Below are positions 42,803-51,254 of a stretch of 64,000 nucleotides of DNA, piece by piece. The translations under genes and the position numbers were made by a program. The DNA comes from Lachnospiraceae bacterium AC2029 (GTDB taxonomy: Bacteria > Bacillota > Clostridia > Lachnospirales > Lachnospiraceae), in NCBI GenBank assembly GCA_000703065.1, contig JNLK01000001.1, forward strand, positions 3,308,001 through 3,372,000. Direction: 5' to 3'. Every line of letters starts with the position of its first letter. The first letter of the stretch is position 1. Under the pieces are notes generated by a model. It worked only from the letters and a program-made list of their open reading frames with translations. It was not told where the DNA came from and did not search any database.

Positions 42803-44857
42803 ATGGCTAAGAATCTGGTGATCGTGGAGTCGCCCGCAAAGGCGAAGACCATTAAAAAATACCTCGGAAGAAACTACGAGGTGATCGCGTCTGAGGGACA
42901 TGTAAGAGATCTTCCCAAGAGTGATATGGGTGTGGATGTGGAGAATGATTTCGAGCCGCACTATATTACGATCAGAGGAAAAGGAGACCTCCTGAAAACC
43001 CTTCGTAAGGAAGCGTCCAAGGCAGATTTTGTCTACCTTGCAACCGACCCGGACCGTGAGGGAGAGGCTATCTCTTATCACTTGGCGATCGCACTTAAGC
43101 TTCCGGAGAAGAAGTATAAGAGAATCACGTTTAATGAGATCACAAAGAATGCGGTAAAGGAATCCATAAAGAATGCGCGGGATATCGACATGAACCTGGT
43201 AGATGCTCAGCAGGCACGTCGTGTGCTGGACCGTCTGGTAGGTTATGGTATCAGCCCGCTGCTTTGGGAGAAGGTACATAAGAGGGGACTGTCAGCTGGA
43301 CGGGTTCAGTCGGTTGCTTTGAAGATGATCAGCGACAGAGACCAGGAGATCGAGGATTTTATTCCCGAGGAGTATTGGACCATTGATGCGTCCCTTACGG
43401 TTCCGGGACAGAAGAAGCCGGTGGCTTTCCGATATACCGGTGAGATCAGGAATGGAGAGGAAGCCGAAAAGATCAGGAAGGCTTCGGAGAAGGGGCATTT
43501 TATCGTGTCCTCCATCAAGGAATCACAGCGAAGCACGAAGGCTCCGCTGCCGTTTACAACGAGTACTCTGCAGCAGACTGCGGCAGGAAGGCTGAATTAT
43601 TCTACATCCAAGACCATGCGGGTTGCCCAGCAGCTGTACGAAGGAGTGGAGATCAAGGGCCAGGGAACGGTAGGTCTGATCACTTATCTTCGTACCGATT
43701 CCACAAGAATCTCGGAGGAGGCAGATGCAGCCGCACGGAATATGATCCGGAATACCTACGGTGAGGAGTATCTTGCCGAGGAGGAAGAGAAGAAGAAAGA
43801 CGGAAAGAGGATCCAGGATGCCCATGAGGCGATCCGTCCCACAGATCTGGAACAGAAGCCGGCAAATCTGAAAGGGATCCTTTCCGATGAACAGTATAAG
43901 CTTTACAAGTTGATCTACGAGCGGTTTGTGGCAAGCCGGATGAAACCGGCCGTATTCAATATCTTTGCGGTCACCGCAGAGAGCGCAGGCTACGGTTTCC
44001 GGGCGTCCACCAGCAGTGTGGCGTTTGCCGGATTCCAGACCGTCTATCCCAGCCAGGAGAAAGCAGAGGCAACAGTAAATTTCCATGGTATTTCCCAGGG
44101 AGATGAACTGAAGAAGCTTGAGGTGACTTCGGAGCAGCACTTCACCGCTCCGCCGGCACATTTTACGGAAGCATCTCTGGTACGTACGTTGGAAGAGAAC
44201 GGAATCGGCCGTCCGTCCACTTATGCACCTACGATCTCGACCCTGCTTGCAAGACGCTATGTATCCAAGGATAAGAAGGATCTTTTCATCACAGAACTGG
44301 GAAGTGCAGTGAACAGCATCATGGAAGCCGGATTCCCGGTGATCATAGACGAGAACTTTACGGCAACCATGGAGTCCCTGCTGGATAAGATCGGCGAGGG
44401 CGCGATCCAGTGGAAGGTCGTTGTCCGGAATTTCTATCCGGATCTTGATGAGGCCATTAAAAATGCCGGCGAGAATCTGGCAAGTATCCGGATCGCCGAC
44501 GAGGAATCTGAGGAAGTCTGCGATAAGTGCGGAGCAAGAATGGTCATCAAGTATGGCGCTTATGGAAAGTTCCTGGCATGCCCGAACTTCCCGAACTGTC
44601 GGAACACCATGCCCTTCTTCGAGAAGATCGGTGTGGCATGTCCCAAGTGCGGCAAGGATATCGTGATCCGCAGAACTCAGAAGGGACGTATCTACTACGG
44701 CTGTATCGATATTCCGGAGTGTGATTTTATGTCCTGGAGCCGTCCGGTGGAAAAGGCATGTCCCAAGTGCGGTTCTCTTATGACCATTAAGGGCAAGAAG
44801 CTTGCATGTATAGATGCTTCCTGCGGTTATGTGGAGGCAAATACTGCGACAGAATAA
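42803..44857 (+). CDS. topA: DNA topoisomerase I
   Basis: A 684-residue type IA topoisomerase that relaxes negative supercoils. The TOPRIM domain is at the start (NLVIVESPAKAKTI, DPDREGEAISYH). The active-site Tyr is in LITYLRTDSTRIS. Three C-terminal zinc ribbons follow (CDKCGARM, CPKCGKDI, CPKCGSLM). GAGGAGAAGG sets the ATG at 42,803; the frame is open further up but lies inside the promoter region. Its position directly before codY is usual in clostridia. Confidence 0.97.
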   Translation: MAKNLVIVESPAKAKTIKKYLGRNYEVIASEGHVRDLPKSDMGVDVENDFEPHYITIRGKGDLLKTLRKEASKADFVYLATDPDREGEAISYHLAIALKLPEKKYKRITFNEITKNAVKESIKNARDIDMNLVDAQQARRVLDRLVGYGISPLLWEKVHKRGLSAGRVQSVALKMISDRDQEIEDFIPEEYWTIDASLTVPGQKKPVAFRYTGEIRNGEEAEKIRKASEKGHFIVSSIKESQRSTKAPLPFTTSTLQQTAAGRLNYSTSKTMRVAQQLYEGVEIKGQGTVGLITYLRTDSTRISEEADAAARNMIRNTYGEEYLAEEEEKKKDGKRIQDAHEAIRPTDLEQKPANLKGILSDEQYKLYKLIYERFVASRMKPAVFNIFAVTAESAGYGFRASTSSVAFAGFQTVYPSQEKAEATVNFHGISQGDELKKLEVTSEQHFTAPPAHFTEASLVRTLEENGIGRPSTYAPTISTLLARRYVSKDKKDLFITELGSAVNSIMEAGFPVIIDENFTATMESLLDKIGEGAIQWKVVVRNFYPDLDEAIKNAGENLASIRIADEESEEVCDKCGARMVIKYGAYGKFLACPNFPNCRNTMPFFEKIGVACPKCGKDIVIRRTQKGRIYYGCIDIPECDFMSWSRPVEKACPKCGSLMTIKGKKLACIDASCGYVEANTATE

Positions 44858-44879
44858 AAAATAATCTGACAAATTCAAA

Positions 44880-44894
44880 AATTGTCATAAAATT
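44880..44894 (+). promoter_or_regulatory. CodY box upstream of codY
   Basis: The 15 bases AATTGTCATAAAATT match the CodY consensus AATTTTCNGAAAATT at all but two fixed positions. It ends two bases before the codY -35, a position suited to autoregulation. Confidence 0.6.
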
Positions 44895-44896
44895 TG

Positions 44897-44925
44897 TTGT
44901 TTACGTAATAAGTTTGTGCTATATT
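44897..44925 (+). promoter_or_regulatory. Promoter of codY
   Basis: TTGTTT (44,897-902) and TATATT (44,920-925) with a 17-base spacer, about 50 bases before the start codon. Confidence 0.7.
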
Positions 44926-44978
44926 AGTCCGTGGGATTAATGTAGTACAAACTTTTTATGTTGGGGGAAGACAAAAGA

Positions 44979-45731
44979 ATGAGCGTAACACTTCTGGATC
45001 AGACCCGGAAGATCAGCAAATTATTGCATGATAATTCTTCCAGGGTGGTGATCTTTGATGACATCTGTCGATGCGTCGGTGAGATTCTGAAGGCGAATTG
45101 CATGGTCGTCAGCGCGAAGGGTAAGGTCCTTGGTTTTTATGAAAGAGATGAGGGCCCGAGTCTTTCGGATCTGTTGGCGGACTCCGTGGGTGAGATGATC
45201 GATCAGAGACTGAATGAAAGATTTCTCTCGGTTCTTTCCACGAAGGAAAATGTGAATCTTCTGACGCTGGGATTTGAACGTCCGGTAGCAAAGGATATAT
45301 CCGCCATCCTGCTTCCGGTCTTTTTTGCGGGTGAAAGGATGGGAACCACATTTATCTACCGTAAGAAGGCCGAGTATGAGGTAGAGGATATCATTCTCAG
45401 CGAGTATGCCAATACCGTGATCGAGCTGGAGATCATGCGGGCCCTCTACGAGGAGGATGACGAAGAGAAAAGGAAGAAGGAGATCCTACGGGCCGCTCTT
45501 GAATCTCTGTCCGCGTCGGAGCAGAAGGCAGTGGAATGTCTGATCAAGGAGCTTCCGGGACCCGAGGGCAATCTGGTCACAAGTCAGGTTGCAGCAAAGT
45601 ACGGGATCACGAGATCCATCATTGTAAATGCCATCAAGAAACTGGAGGGCGCCGGCATTCTGGAGGTACAGTCCATGGGAATGCGAGGAACCCATATCCG
45701 TGTTTTGAATGAAACGATTTTAACAACCTAA
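44979..45731 (+). CDS. codY: GTP- and branched-chain-amino-acid-sensing regulator CodY
   Basis: A 250-residue global repressor of Firmicutes. The N-terminal GAF domain (LLDQTRKISKLLHDN... FYERDEGPSL) binds Ile, Leu or Val. The C-terminal winged helix includes VTSQVAAKYGITRSIIVNAI and MGMRGTHIRVLN. I start at ATG 44,979, behind GGGGGAAG, not at ATG 44,958. Two coiled-coil membrane proteins and mnmA follow closely, so all may share the codY promoter. Confidence 0.96.
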   Translation: MSVTLLDQTRKISKLLHDNSSRVVIFDDICRCVGEILKANCMVVSAKGKVLGFYERDEGPSLSDLLADSVGEMIDQRLNERFLSVLSTKENVNLLTLGFERPVAKDISAILLPVFFAGERMGTTFIYRKKAEYEVEDIILSEYANTVIELEIMRALYEEDDEEKRKKEILRAALESLSASEQKAVECLIKELPGPEGNLVTSQVAAKYGITRSIIVNAIKKLEGAGILEVQSMGMRGTHIRVLNETILTT

Positions 45732-45743
45732 AGGGGGAATATC

Positions 45744-47057
45744 ATGACAACCGCAACCATTATCGTATTATCCATCGGTGTGATCCTTATCATCGTAAGC
45801 TTTCTGCTTACCGGTAAGGACGAAGCAGAGGAGGCAGAGGAGAAGACCACTCCGGGCCTGCGTGAGGAACTGACAGAAGCTGATAAAAAGCAGCTTAAGA
45901 AAATGACGGACAATTATATCCGCGAATATGGAAAGAAACAGGTTAAGGATTCTGTTCAGAGTACCGTGGATTCAAAGATTCAGGAAGCTGTCGGCAAGAA
46001 GCAGCCGGTGATCGATGAGAAGGTATCCTCGATCGATAAGAAGCTTGCCGAGATCGATGCACGCTCCGAAGCAGCAGTAAAGGCAATCTCCGATGAGGCT
46101 GCAGCGATTTCCTCCGGCTGGGAAGAGAACCGTCGTGAGGTACAGGGCGTATATGAGCAGATCACCGAGAAGGAGAAGGAAATCAAGATCCAGCTGAACC
46201 TGATCGATGAGTATAAGAAGGGTCTGGAGAAGTTGAAGGAGGATGCGGATTCCTCCGTGACCCGTCTGTCCGAGTTACAGCAGTCGGAGGCTGTGATCGG
46301 AGCGGCTGCCGGCGTTGCAGCAGGAATCTCAACTGCAGCGGCTGAAAACGAAGAAGACCTTGAAGAGGAAGCTGAAGCTGTGGAGGAAGCTGCCGAGGAT
46401 GTGGCGGAGACTGCAGATGAAACTGAAGAGGCTGTAGAGGAAGCAGTTGAAGAGGACGCTGAAGAAGCAGAGGATGCCGAGGTGGCTGCTGAGGAGGAAG
46501 TTGAAGAAGCGGAGGACGCAGAGGAAGCTGCTGAGGAGGACGCTGAAGAAGCAGAGGATGTCGAGGAAGCTGCTGAGGAGGACGCTGAAGAAGCAGAGGA
46601 AACCGAGGAAGCTGCTGAGGAGGTCGTTGAAGAGGCAGAAGTCGATGAAGACTACGATGACGAAGCAGAAACTGTTTCAGAAGAGGATGAAGAGGTTTCC
46701 GAAGAGGATGCTTCTGCAGGAAGAGGAGTTGTTATCCCCTTCGTTCCCGGAGATGTAGCCGAGAGCGCCATCGAGGATGCAACAAAGGAAACCCTCGGAC
46801 ATGAGACGGCAGATGAAGACGATGATGACTTTGATGAATATGACGAAGATTTTGACGATGATGAGGACGACCTGAAGGCCATCACGAATCTGGATCAGAT
46901 CCTGGACCGTGAGGGAATCGACCTTTCCGCCGAGGATCCGACACTGAATATTCTCACCATGTACGGAGCCGGTCTCAGTATCATCGAGATCTCCAAGGTT
47001 CTGAAAATGGGTGTCGGCGAAGTGAAGTACATTATCGACAGCAATACCGCAAATTAG
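45744..47057 (+). CDS. Membrane-anchored coiled-coil protein with acidic repeat and C-terminal helix-turn-helix
   Basis: A 437-residue protein. One N-terminal helix (TIIVLSIGVILIIVSFLL), then a cytoplasmic or external coiled coil (about 40-170). Residues about 205-330 are extremely acidic, built of EEAEEDAEEAED-like units. The last 70 residues read DRGEGI-type linker then TLNILTMYGAGLSIIEISKVLKMGVGEVKYII, a small helix-turn-helix like that of DUF6115-type proteins; that assignment is from memory. If the C-terminus is inside the cell, it could bind DNA at the membrane. It starts 13 bases after codY behind AAAGGGGG. Confidence 0.8.
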   Translation: MTTATIIVLSIGVILIIVSFLLTGKDEAEEAEEKTTPGLREELTEADKKQLKKMTDNYIREYGKKQVKDSVQSTVDSKIQEAVGKKQPVIDEKVSSIDKKLAEIDARSEAAVKAISDEAAAISSGWEENRREVQGVYEQITEKEKEIKIQLNLIDEYKKGLEKLKEDADSSVTRLSELQQSEAVIGAAAGVAAGISTAAAENEEDLEEEAEAVEEAAEDVAETADETEEAVEEAVEEDAEEAEDAEVAAEEEVEEAEDAEEAAEEDAEEAEDVEEAAEEDAEEAEETEEAAEEVVEEAEVDEDYDDEAETVSEEDEEVSEEDASAGRGVVIPFVPGDVAESAIEDATKETLGHETADEDDDDFDEYDEDFDDDEDDLKAITNLDQILDREGIDLSAEDPTLNILTMYGAGLSIIEISKVLKMGVGEVKYIIDSNTAN

Positions 47058-47075
47058 GCCGGGGAGGGATTGGAA

Positions 47076-47768
47076 ATGAAGAGAAAATACCTGCTGAGAG
47101 GAATCGGCATCGGTCTGATCATCGGTATGCTGGTAAGCTATACCGCATTTAAGACCGGAGACTATACAGATAAACCGGCCGAAGGAACAACGGCTTCTTC
47201 TGAAGAGAAGGCATCTGCCGAGACTGAGAAGGCTTCCGCTGAAGAGGAAAAGAAGAAGGCCGAGGAAGAAAAGGCTTCTGCAGAGGCAGCCAAGAAGGCC
47301 GAGGAAGAGAAGAAGGCCCAGGAGGAAGCAGCCAAGAAGGCCGAAGAAGAGAAGAAGGCCCAGGAGGAAGCGGCCAAGAAGGCTGAGGAAGAAAAGAAGG
47401 CCAAGGAAGAGGCAGCCAAGAAGGCCGAGGAAGAAAAGAAGGCTTCCGAGGAGGCAGAGAAGCAGTCCACTGAGAAGAAGTCAGAGGAAACGACCGAGAA
47501 GAATACCGAAAAGACGGAGGAAAAGACCGAGGAGAAGACAGAGGCTCCTGCTTCCGGTATGGTTGATGTGACCATCGAGAGAGGTATGACCTCCGAGCGG
47601 ATCGCCAACGTCCTGAAGGATGCCGGTGTGATCAAGGATGCAAATGAGTTTGACAGCTGGGTGAAGAAAAACGGCTATTCCAGCAAACTCCATGTTGGAA
47701 CCTTCTCACTGTCATCTGATATGAGCTTTGAGGAAATCGTAAAGGAGCTTACAACGAAAGGCTATTAA
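47076..47768 (+). CDS. Membrane protein with Lys/Glu coiled linker and MltG-type LysM-like domain only
   Basis: A 230-residue protein. After a basic start and helix (GIGIGLIIGMLVSYTAF) comes a long linker of repeated AAKKAEEEKKAQEE units (about 35-150). The last 60 residues (VTIERGMTSERIANVLKDAGVI...FSLSSDMSFEEIVKELT) look like the substrate-binding LysM-like part of the endolytic transglycosylase MltG. The catalytic domain with its Glu is absent, so it cannot be a transglycosylase by itself. ATG 47,076 lies eight bases after GGGGAGGG; a TTG at 47,070 is too close. mnmA starts one base after its stop. Confidence 0.8.
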   Translation: MKRKYLLRGIGIGLIIGMLVSYTAFKTGDYTDKPAEGTTASSEEKASAETEKASAEEEKKKAEEEKASAEAAKKAEEEKKAQEEAAKKAEEEKKAQEEAAKKAEEEKKAKEEAAKKAEEEKKASEEAEKQSTEKKSEETTEKNTEKTEEKTEEKTEAPASGMVDVTIERGMTSERIANVLKDAGVIKDANEFDSWVKKNGYSSKLHVGTFSLSSDMSFEEIVKELTTKGY

Positions 47769-47769
47769 T

Positions 47770-48891
47770 ATGCTTAAGGATACAAAGCATGAATCTTCAA
47801 TCAGCGCCGCAGGGGAACTTACGGCGCTGATTGCTATGAGTGGGGGCGTGGACAGCAGCGTTGCCGCCTGCCGCATGAAGGAAATGGGTTATACCTGCGT
47901 GGGCTGTACCATGCGGCTCTACGAGAATGATATGATCGGTGAGGATCTGCTGGCTACCTGCTGCAGTAAAAAGGATACGGATGACGCGCGAAGTGTGGCG
48001 GAAAGACTGGGGATGCCCTATCACATTTTTCATTATGAAAATGAATTCCGGGAGAAGGTGATCGAACCCTTTGTTCAAAGCTATGAGCGCTGCGAGACGC
48101 CAAATCCCTGTATCGAATGCAATCGCTTCATGAAGTTTGATTCACTTTACAAAAAGGCGGAAGAGCTGGGACTTGGGAAGATCGTGACCGGACATTATGC
48201 CCGGATCGAGGAGAAGGACGGACATTTCTATCTGAAGAAGGCGCTGTATCCTGCAAAGGATCAGAGCTATGTCCTGTACTGTATGACGGAGGAGCAGCTG
48301 GCCAGAACAGCATTTCCGTTGGGTGAACTGACCAAGGAGGAGGTTCGCCGGATCGCCGAGGAACAGGGCTTCCGAACTGCCGAAAAGAAGGAAAGCATGG
48401 ATATCTGCTTTGTACCGGACGGAGACTATGCGGGAATGATCTGCAGATACCGGAACCGTGAGTATCCCGGTGGTGATATCGTTGACAGAGACGGAAATGT
48501 CCTGGGACATCACAGGGGACTGATCCATTATACCATCGGGCAGAGAAGAGGACTGGGAGTTCCCGCTGACCGGAGGCTTTACGTGACACGACTGGATCCC
48601 GAAAAGAATCAGGTGGTCCTTTCGGATGAAGAGGATCTCTTTCGAAGGGAAGTAGTGATCCGGGACTTTCACTGGATCACGGGAACACCTCCCGATACGG
48701 AGATACGCTGCAAGGCAAAGATCCGATACAGACAGACTGAACAGCCGGCCACTCTGATCCCCGGACCGGAGGGCGGAACGGCAAAGCTTCGTTTCGATGA
48801 ACCTCAAAGGGCTGCCACGCCGGGTCAGTCCGCGGTTTTCTATGACGGGGATTATGTGCTGGGAGGAGGTATCATTTTTTTTGAGAAATAA
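47770..48891 (+). CDS. mnmA: tRNA-specific 2-thiouridylase MnmA
   Basis: A 373-residue enzyme that puts sulfur on U34 of Glu, Gln and Lys tRNAs. The PP-loop is AMSGGVDSSVAA. Cys in NPCIECNRFMKFD and in DICFVPDGDY are the catalytic pair, and the GLGV and YVTRLD beta-barrel parts follow. Length is normal. The start follows the previous stop by one base, with GAAAGG in the end of that gene. Confidence 0.95.
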   Translation: MLKDTKHESSISAAGELTALIAMSGGVDSSVAACRMKEMGYTCVGCTMRLYENDMIGEDLLATCCSKKDTDDARSVAERLGMPYHIFHYENEFREKVIEPFVQSYERCETPNPCIECNRFMKFDSLYKKAEELGLGKIVTGHYARIEEKDGHFYLKKALYPAKDQSYVLYCMTEEQLARTAFPLGELTKEEVRRIAEEQGFRTAEKKESMDICFVPDGDYAGMICRYRNREYPGGDIVDRDGNVLGHHRGLIHYTIGQRRGLGVPADRRLYVTRLDPEKNQVVLSDEEDLFRREVVIRDFHWITGTPPDTEIRCKAKIRYRQTEQPATLIPGPEGGTAKLRFDEPQRAATPGQSAVFYDGDYVLGGGIIFFEK

Positions 48892-48903
48892 GGGATTTTT
48901 CCC

Positions 48904-48932
48904 TTGCATGTGCTGTTTTTATGTGATATTAT
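48904..48932 (+). promoter_or_regulatory. Promoter of rpsB
   Basis: TTGCAT (48,904-909) and TATTAT (48,927-932), spacer 17. It gives a leader of about 98 bases. Confidence 0.8.
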
Positions 48933-48939
48933 AAGCGTT

Positions 48940-49037
48940 GCGCTAAAAAACATGCATTACCTACGGGCGCTGGTGCCGGCAGTTCTACCGGTTTGCGGTC
49001 CATAAGGGTATGCAGAAGAAAAACCAGGAGGTAAACT
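48940..49037 (+). promoter_or_regulatory. Structured 5' leader of rpsB
   Basis: Near-complementary arms GCATTACC (about 48,954) and GGGTATGC (about 49,007) enclose a GC-rich inner fold (GCCGG...CCGGT). Such leaders often serve ribosomal-protein feedback, but I cannot assign it to a known family. Confidence 0.45.
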
Positions 49038-49784
49038 ATGAGCGTTATTTCTATGAAGCAGTTACTCGAGGCAGGTGTACATTTCGGACACCAGACAAGA
49101 CGTTGGAACCCCAAAATGTCTGAGTATATCTATACTGAGCGTAACGGGATCCACATCATTGACCTTCAGAAGTCCGTTGTAAAGATGGACGAGGCCTACA
49201 AGGCAGTATTTGACTGTGTTGCCGATGGCGGCAAGATCCTCTTTGTAGGTACAAAGAAGCAGGCTCAGGATTCTATTCAGACAGAAGCTGAGCGTTGCGG
49301 TATGTTCTTCGTAAACCAGAGATGGCTGGGTGGTATGCTGACAAACTTCAAGACCATCAAGTCCCGTGTTGAGACTCTGAAGAAGTACGAGCGTATGGAA
49401 GCAGACGGAACCTTTGACAAGCTCCCGAAGAAGGAAGTTGTTAAGATCCGCAAGGAGATGGAGAAGCTGCAGAGAAACATCGGCGGTGTTAAGGAGATGA
49501 AGAAGCTTCCGGATATGATCTTTGTTGTAGATCCCCGCAAGGAGCACATCTGCATCCAGGAGGCACATGCCCTTGGTATCCCGCTTGTAGGTATTGCTGA
49601 TACAAACTGTGATCCGGAAGAGCTGGATTATGTGATCCCCGGAAATGATGATGCGATCCGTGCCGTAAAGCTGATCGTATCCAAGCTGGCTGACGCTGTT
49701 ATCGAGGCTAACCAGGGCGCAGATGCTGAATCTGTTGCAGCAGCTGAGGCTGAATCTGCAGAGGCTGAGGCAGCTGAGGAGTAA
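49038..49784 (+). CDS. rpsB: 30S ribosomal protein S2
   Basis: A 248-residue protein with [45 protein letters not shown] and [14 protein letters not shown], the standard S2 markers. It ends in a low-complexity Ala/Glu tail of about 20 residues. AGGAGG sits eight bases upstream. tsf follows after a repeat-filled gap. Confidence 0.98.
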   Translation: MSVISMKQLLEAGVHFGHQTRRWNPKMSEYIYTERNGIHIIDLQKSVVKMDEAYKAVFDCVADGGKILFVGTKKQAQDSIQTEAERCGMFFVNQRWLGGMLTNFKTIKSRVETLKKYERMEADGTFDKLPKKEVVKIRKEMEKLQRNIGGVKEMKKLPDMIFVVDPRKEHICIQEAHALGIPLVGIADTNCDPEELDYVIPGNDDAIRAVKLIVSKLADAVIEANQGADAESVAAAEAESAEAEAAEE

Positions 49785-49816
49785 GATATCACCCGGACAG
49801 ACCGGAAAGAAAGATG

Positions 49817-49928
49817 TCACTCTGATCCCGCAGGCTTCACAATGTCATTCTGAGCCCGCAGGCTTCACAATGTCATTCTGATCCCGCAGGCTTCACAATG
49901 TCATTCTGAGCCCGAAGGGCGAAGAATC
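49817..49928 (+). repeat. Four tandem 28-bp repeats between rpsB and tsf
   Basis: Units start at 49,817, 49,845, 49,873 and 49,901: TCATTCTGAKCCCGCAGGCT plus TCACAATG. The last unit diverges to CCCGAAGGGCGAAGAATC, resembling a dispersed intergenic motif I recall from many genomes. No spacers lie between units, so this is not CRISPR. Confidence 0.9.
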
Positions 49929-49956
49929 TTAATACTAAGAAATAAGGAGAATAAAT

Positions 49957-51057
49957 ATGGCTATCACAGCAGCAGATGTAAAGAATCTGAGAGAAATGAC
50001 CGGTGCCGGCATGATGGATTGCAAGAAGGCACTGACAGAGACAGACGGCGACTTTGATGCAGCTGTTGAGTTCCTTCGTAAGAAGGGTCTTGCTACTGCT
50101 GAGAAGAAGGCAGGACGTATCGCTGCAGAGGGTATCGTTGCTACAGTCGTATCTGATGACGCTAAGACAGCTACCATCATCGAGGTTAACTCCGAGACTG
50201 ACTTCGTAGCTAAGAATGAAGTATTCCAGACCTATGTTGCAGGTCTTGCTAAGCAGATCAACAATGGTGACTATGCTGATATGGATGCTTTCCTTGCAGC
50301 ACAGTCCGAGATCGAGCCGTCTTCAACAGTAACAGATTACCACAAGGCAATGGTTGCAAAGATCGGTGAGAACCTGACCATCCGTCGTTTTGAGAAGGTT
50401 ACCGGTGATGCAGTTGTTTCCTACATCCACATGGGCGGTAAGATCGGTGTTCTTGTAGAGGCAGAGTGTGACAACGCTTCTGACGCTATCAAGGAGGCTA
50501 TGAAGAACCTTGCAATGCAGATCGCAGCTATGAATCCTTCTTATATCAAGAGAGAAGAGATCAGTGCCGAGACACTTGCAAAGGAGAAGGAGATCGTAGT
50601 GGACAGCTCCATCGCTGATCCTGCTTCCCTTCCGAAGCCGCTTCTGAATGCACTCTTTGATGAGGTTCTTGCAAACAACAGCTTTGCTGAGGAAGACAAG
50701 GCTATCCTTGAGGAGAAGAGAAACGATAAGTATCTTTTCAATTTCCTTTCCGATGCAGCAGTTCAGACACTCAGAGATCTTGGTGCAGCACACAAGGCAG
50801 AGTATCAGGAGAACAAGATCTTCAACGGCCTGGTAGAGGGACGTTTCTCCAAGCATCTGAAGGAGATCTGCCTGGTTGACCAGACCTATGTAAAGGCAGA
50901 GAACAAGGAAACCGTTGCTCAGTATGTAGCTCAGGTTGCAAAGGACAATGGCTGCAAGTTCGATATCAAGAAGTTCGTTCGTTTTGAGACAGGCGAAGGC
51001 CTTGAGAAGAAGAACGAGGATTTCGCAGCAGAAGTTGCCGCACAGATGAATAAGTAA
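49957..51057 (+). CDS. tsf: Elongation factor Ts with an internal extension
   Basis: A 366-residue guanine-nucleotide exchange factor for EF-Tu. The N-terminal UBA-like domain (ITAADVKNLREMTGAGMMDC), the core VNSETDFVAKN, and the end KEICLVDQTYVK are standard. Between residues about 214 and 286 there is an additional 60-70 residue helical segment (LLNALFDEVLANNSF...KRNDKYLFNFLSDAA) in the place where most bacterial EF-Ts have a short helix pair. AAGGAG precedes the start. pyrH and frr, the usual next genes, are absent. Confidence 0.96.
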   Translation: MAITAADVKNLREMTGAGMMDCKKALTETDGDFDAAVEFLRKKGLATAEKKAGRIAAEGIVATVVSDDAKTATIIEVNSETDFVAKNEVFQTYVAGLAKQINNGDYADMDAFLAAQSEIEPSSTVTDYHKAMVAKIGENLTIRRFEKVTGDAVVSYIHMGGKIGVLVEAECDNASDAIKEAMKNLAMQIAAMNPSYIKREEISAETLAKEKEIVVDSSIADPASLPKPLLNALFDEVLANNSFAEEDKAILEEKRNDKYLFNFLSDAAVQTLRDLGAAHKAEYQENKIFNGLVEGRFSKHLKEICLVDQTYVKAENKETVAQYVAQVAKDNGCKFDIKKFVRFETGEGLEKKNEDFAAEVAAQMNK

Positions 51058-51084
51058 TTCGATCCGTTCGGATTCCGCATACAG

Positions 51085-51118
51085 AAAACCCGCAATGCTC
51101 CGGCCTTGCGGGTTTTTT
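51085..51118 (+). terminator. Terminator of rpsB-tsf
   Basis: AAAACCCGCAA/TTGCGGGTTTT, 11 bp, 10-base loop, six Ts. Confidence 0.92.
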
Positions 51119-51193
51119 GCGCGATACGGCCGGCAGGCGGATGTGCTTGCGCGTAGGATCCTTTGCCACTATGGTTAAAATATATAGTTTTAA

Positions 51194-51222
51194 TTGACAA
51201 TATTGGTAGGGATGTATACAAT
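51194..51222 (+). promoter_or_regulatory. Promoter of the ABC transporter operon
   Basis: Perfect TTGACA (51,194-199), spacer 17, TACAAT (51,217-222), 33 bases before the start. Confidence 0.8.
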
Positions 51223-51254
51223 ACTGATTTAGAATTTTGAAGGAGGATTTGAGC

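Noticed and set aside
47076-47768. Complete MltG transglycosylase
   Set aside because: Only the LysM-like segment is present; the catalytic domain and its Glu are absent.
47770-47860. Frameshift or gene fusion at the codY operon end
   Set aside because: mnmA starts one base after the previous stop with a full-length, normal N-terminus, so this is tight coupling and not a broken gene.
49817-49928. CRISPR-like short repeats
   Set aside because: The 28-base units are directly adjacent with no unique spacers, and no cas gene is nearby.
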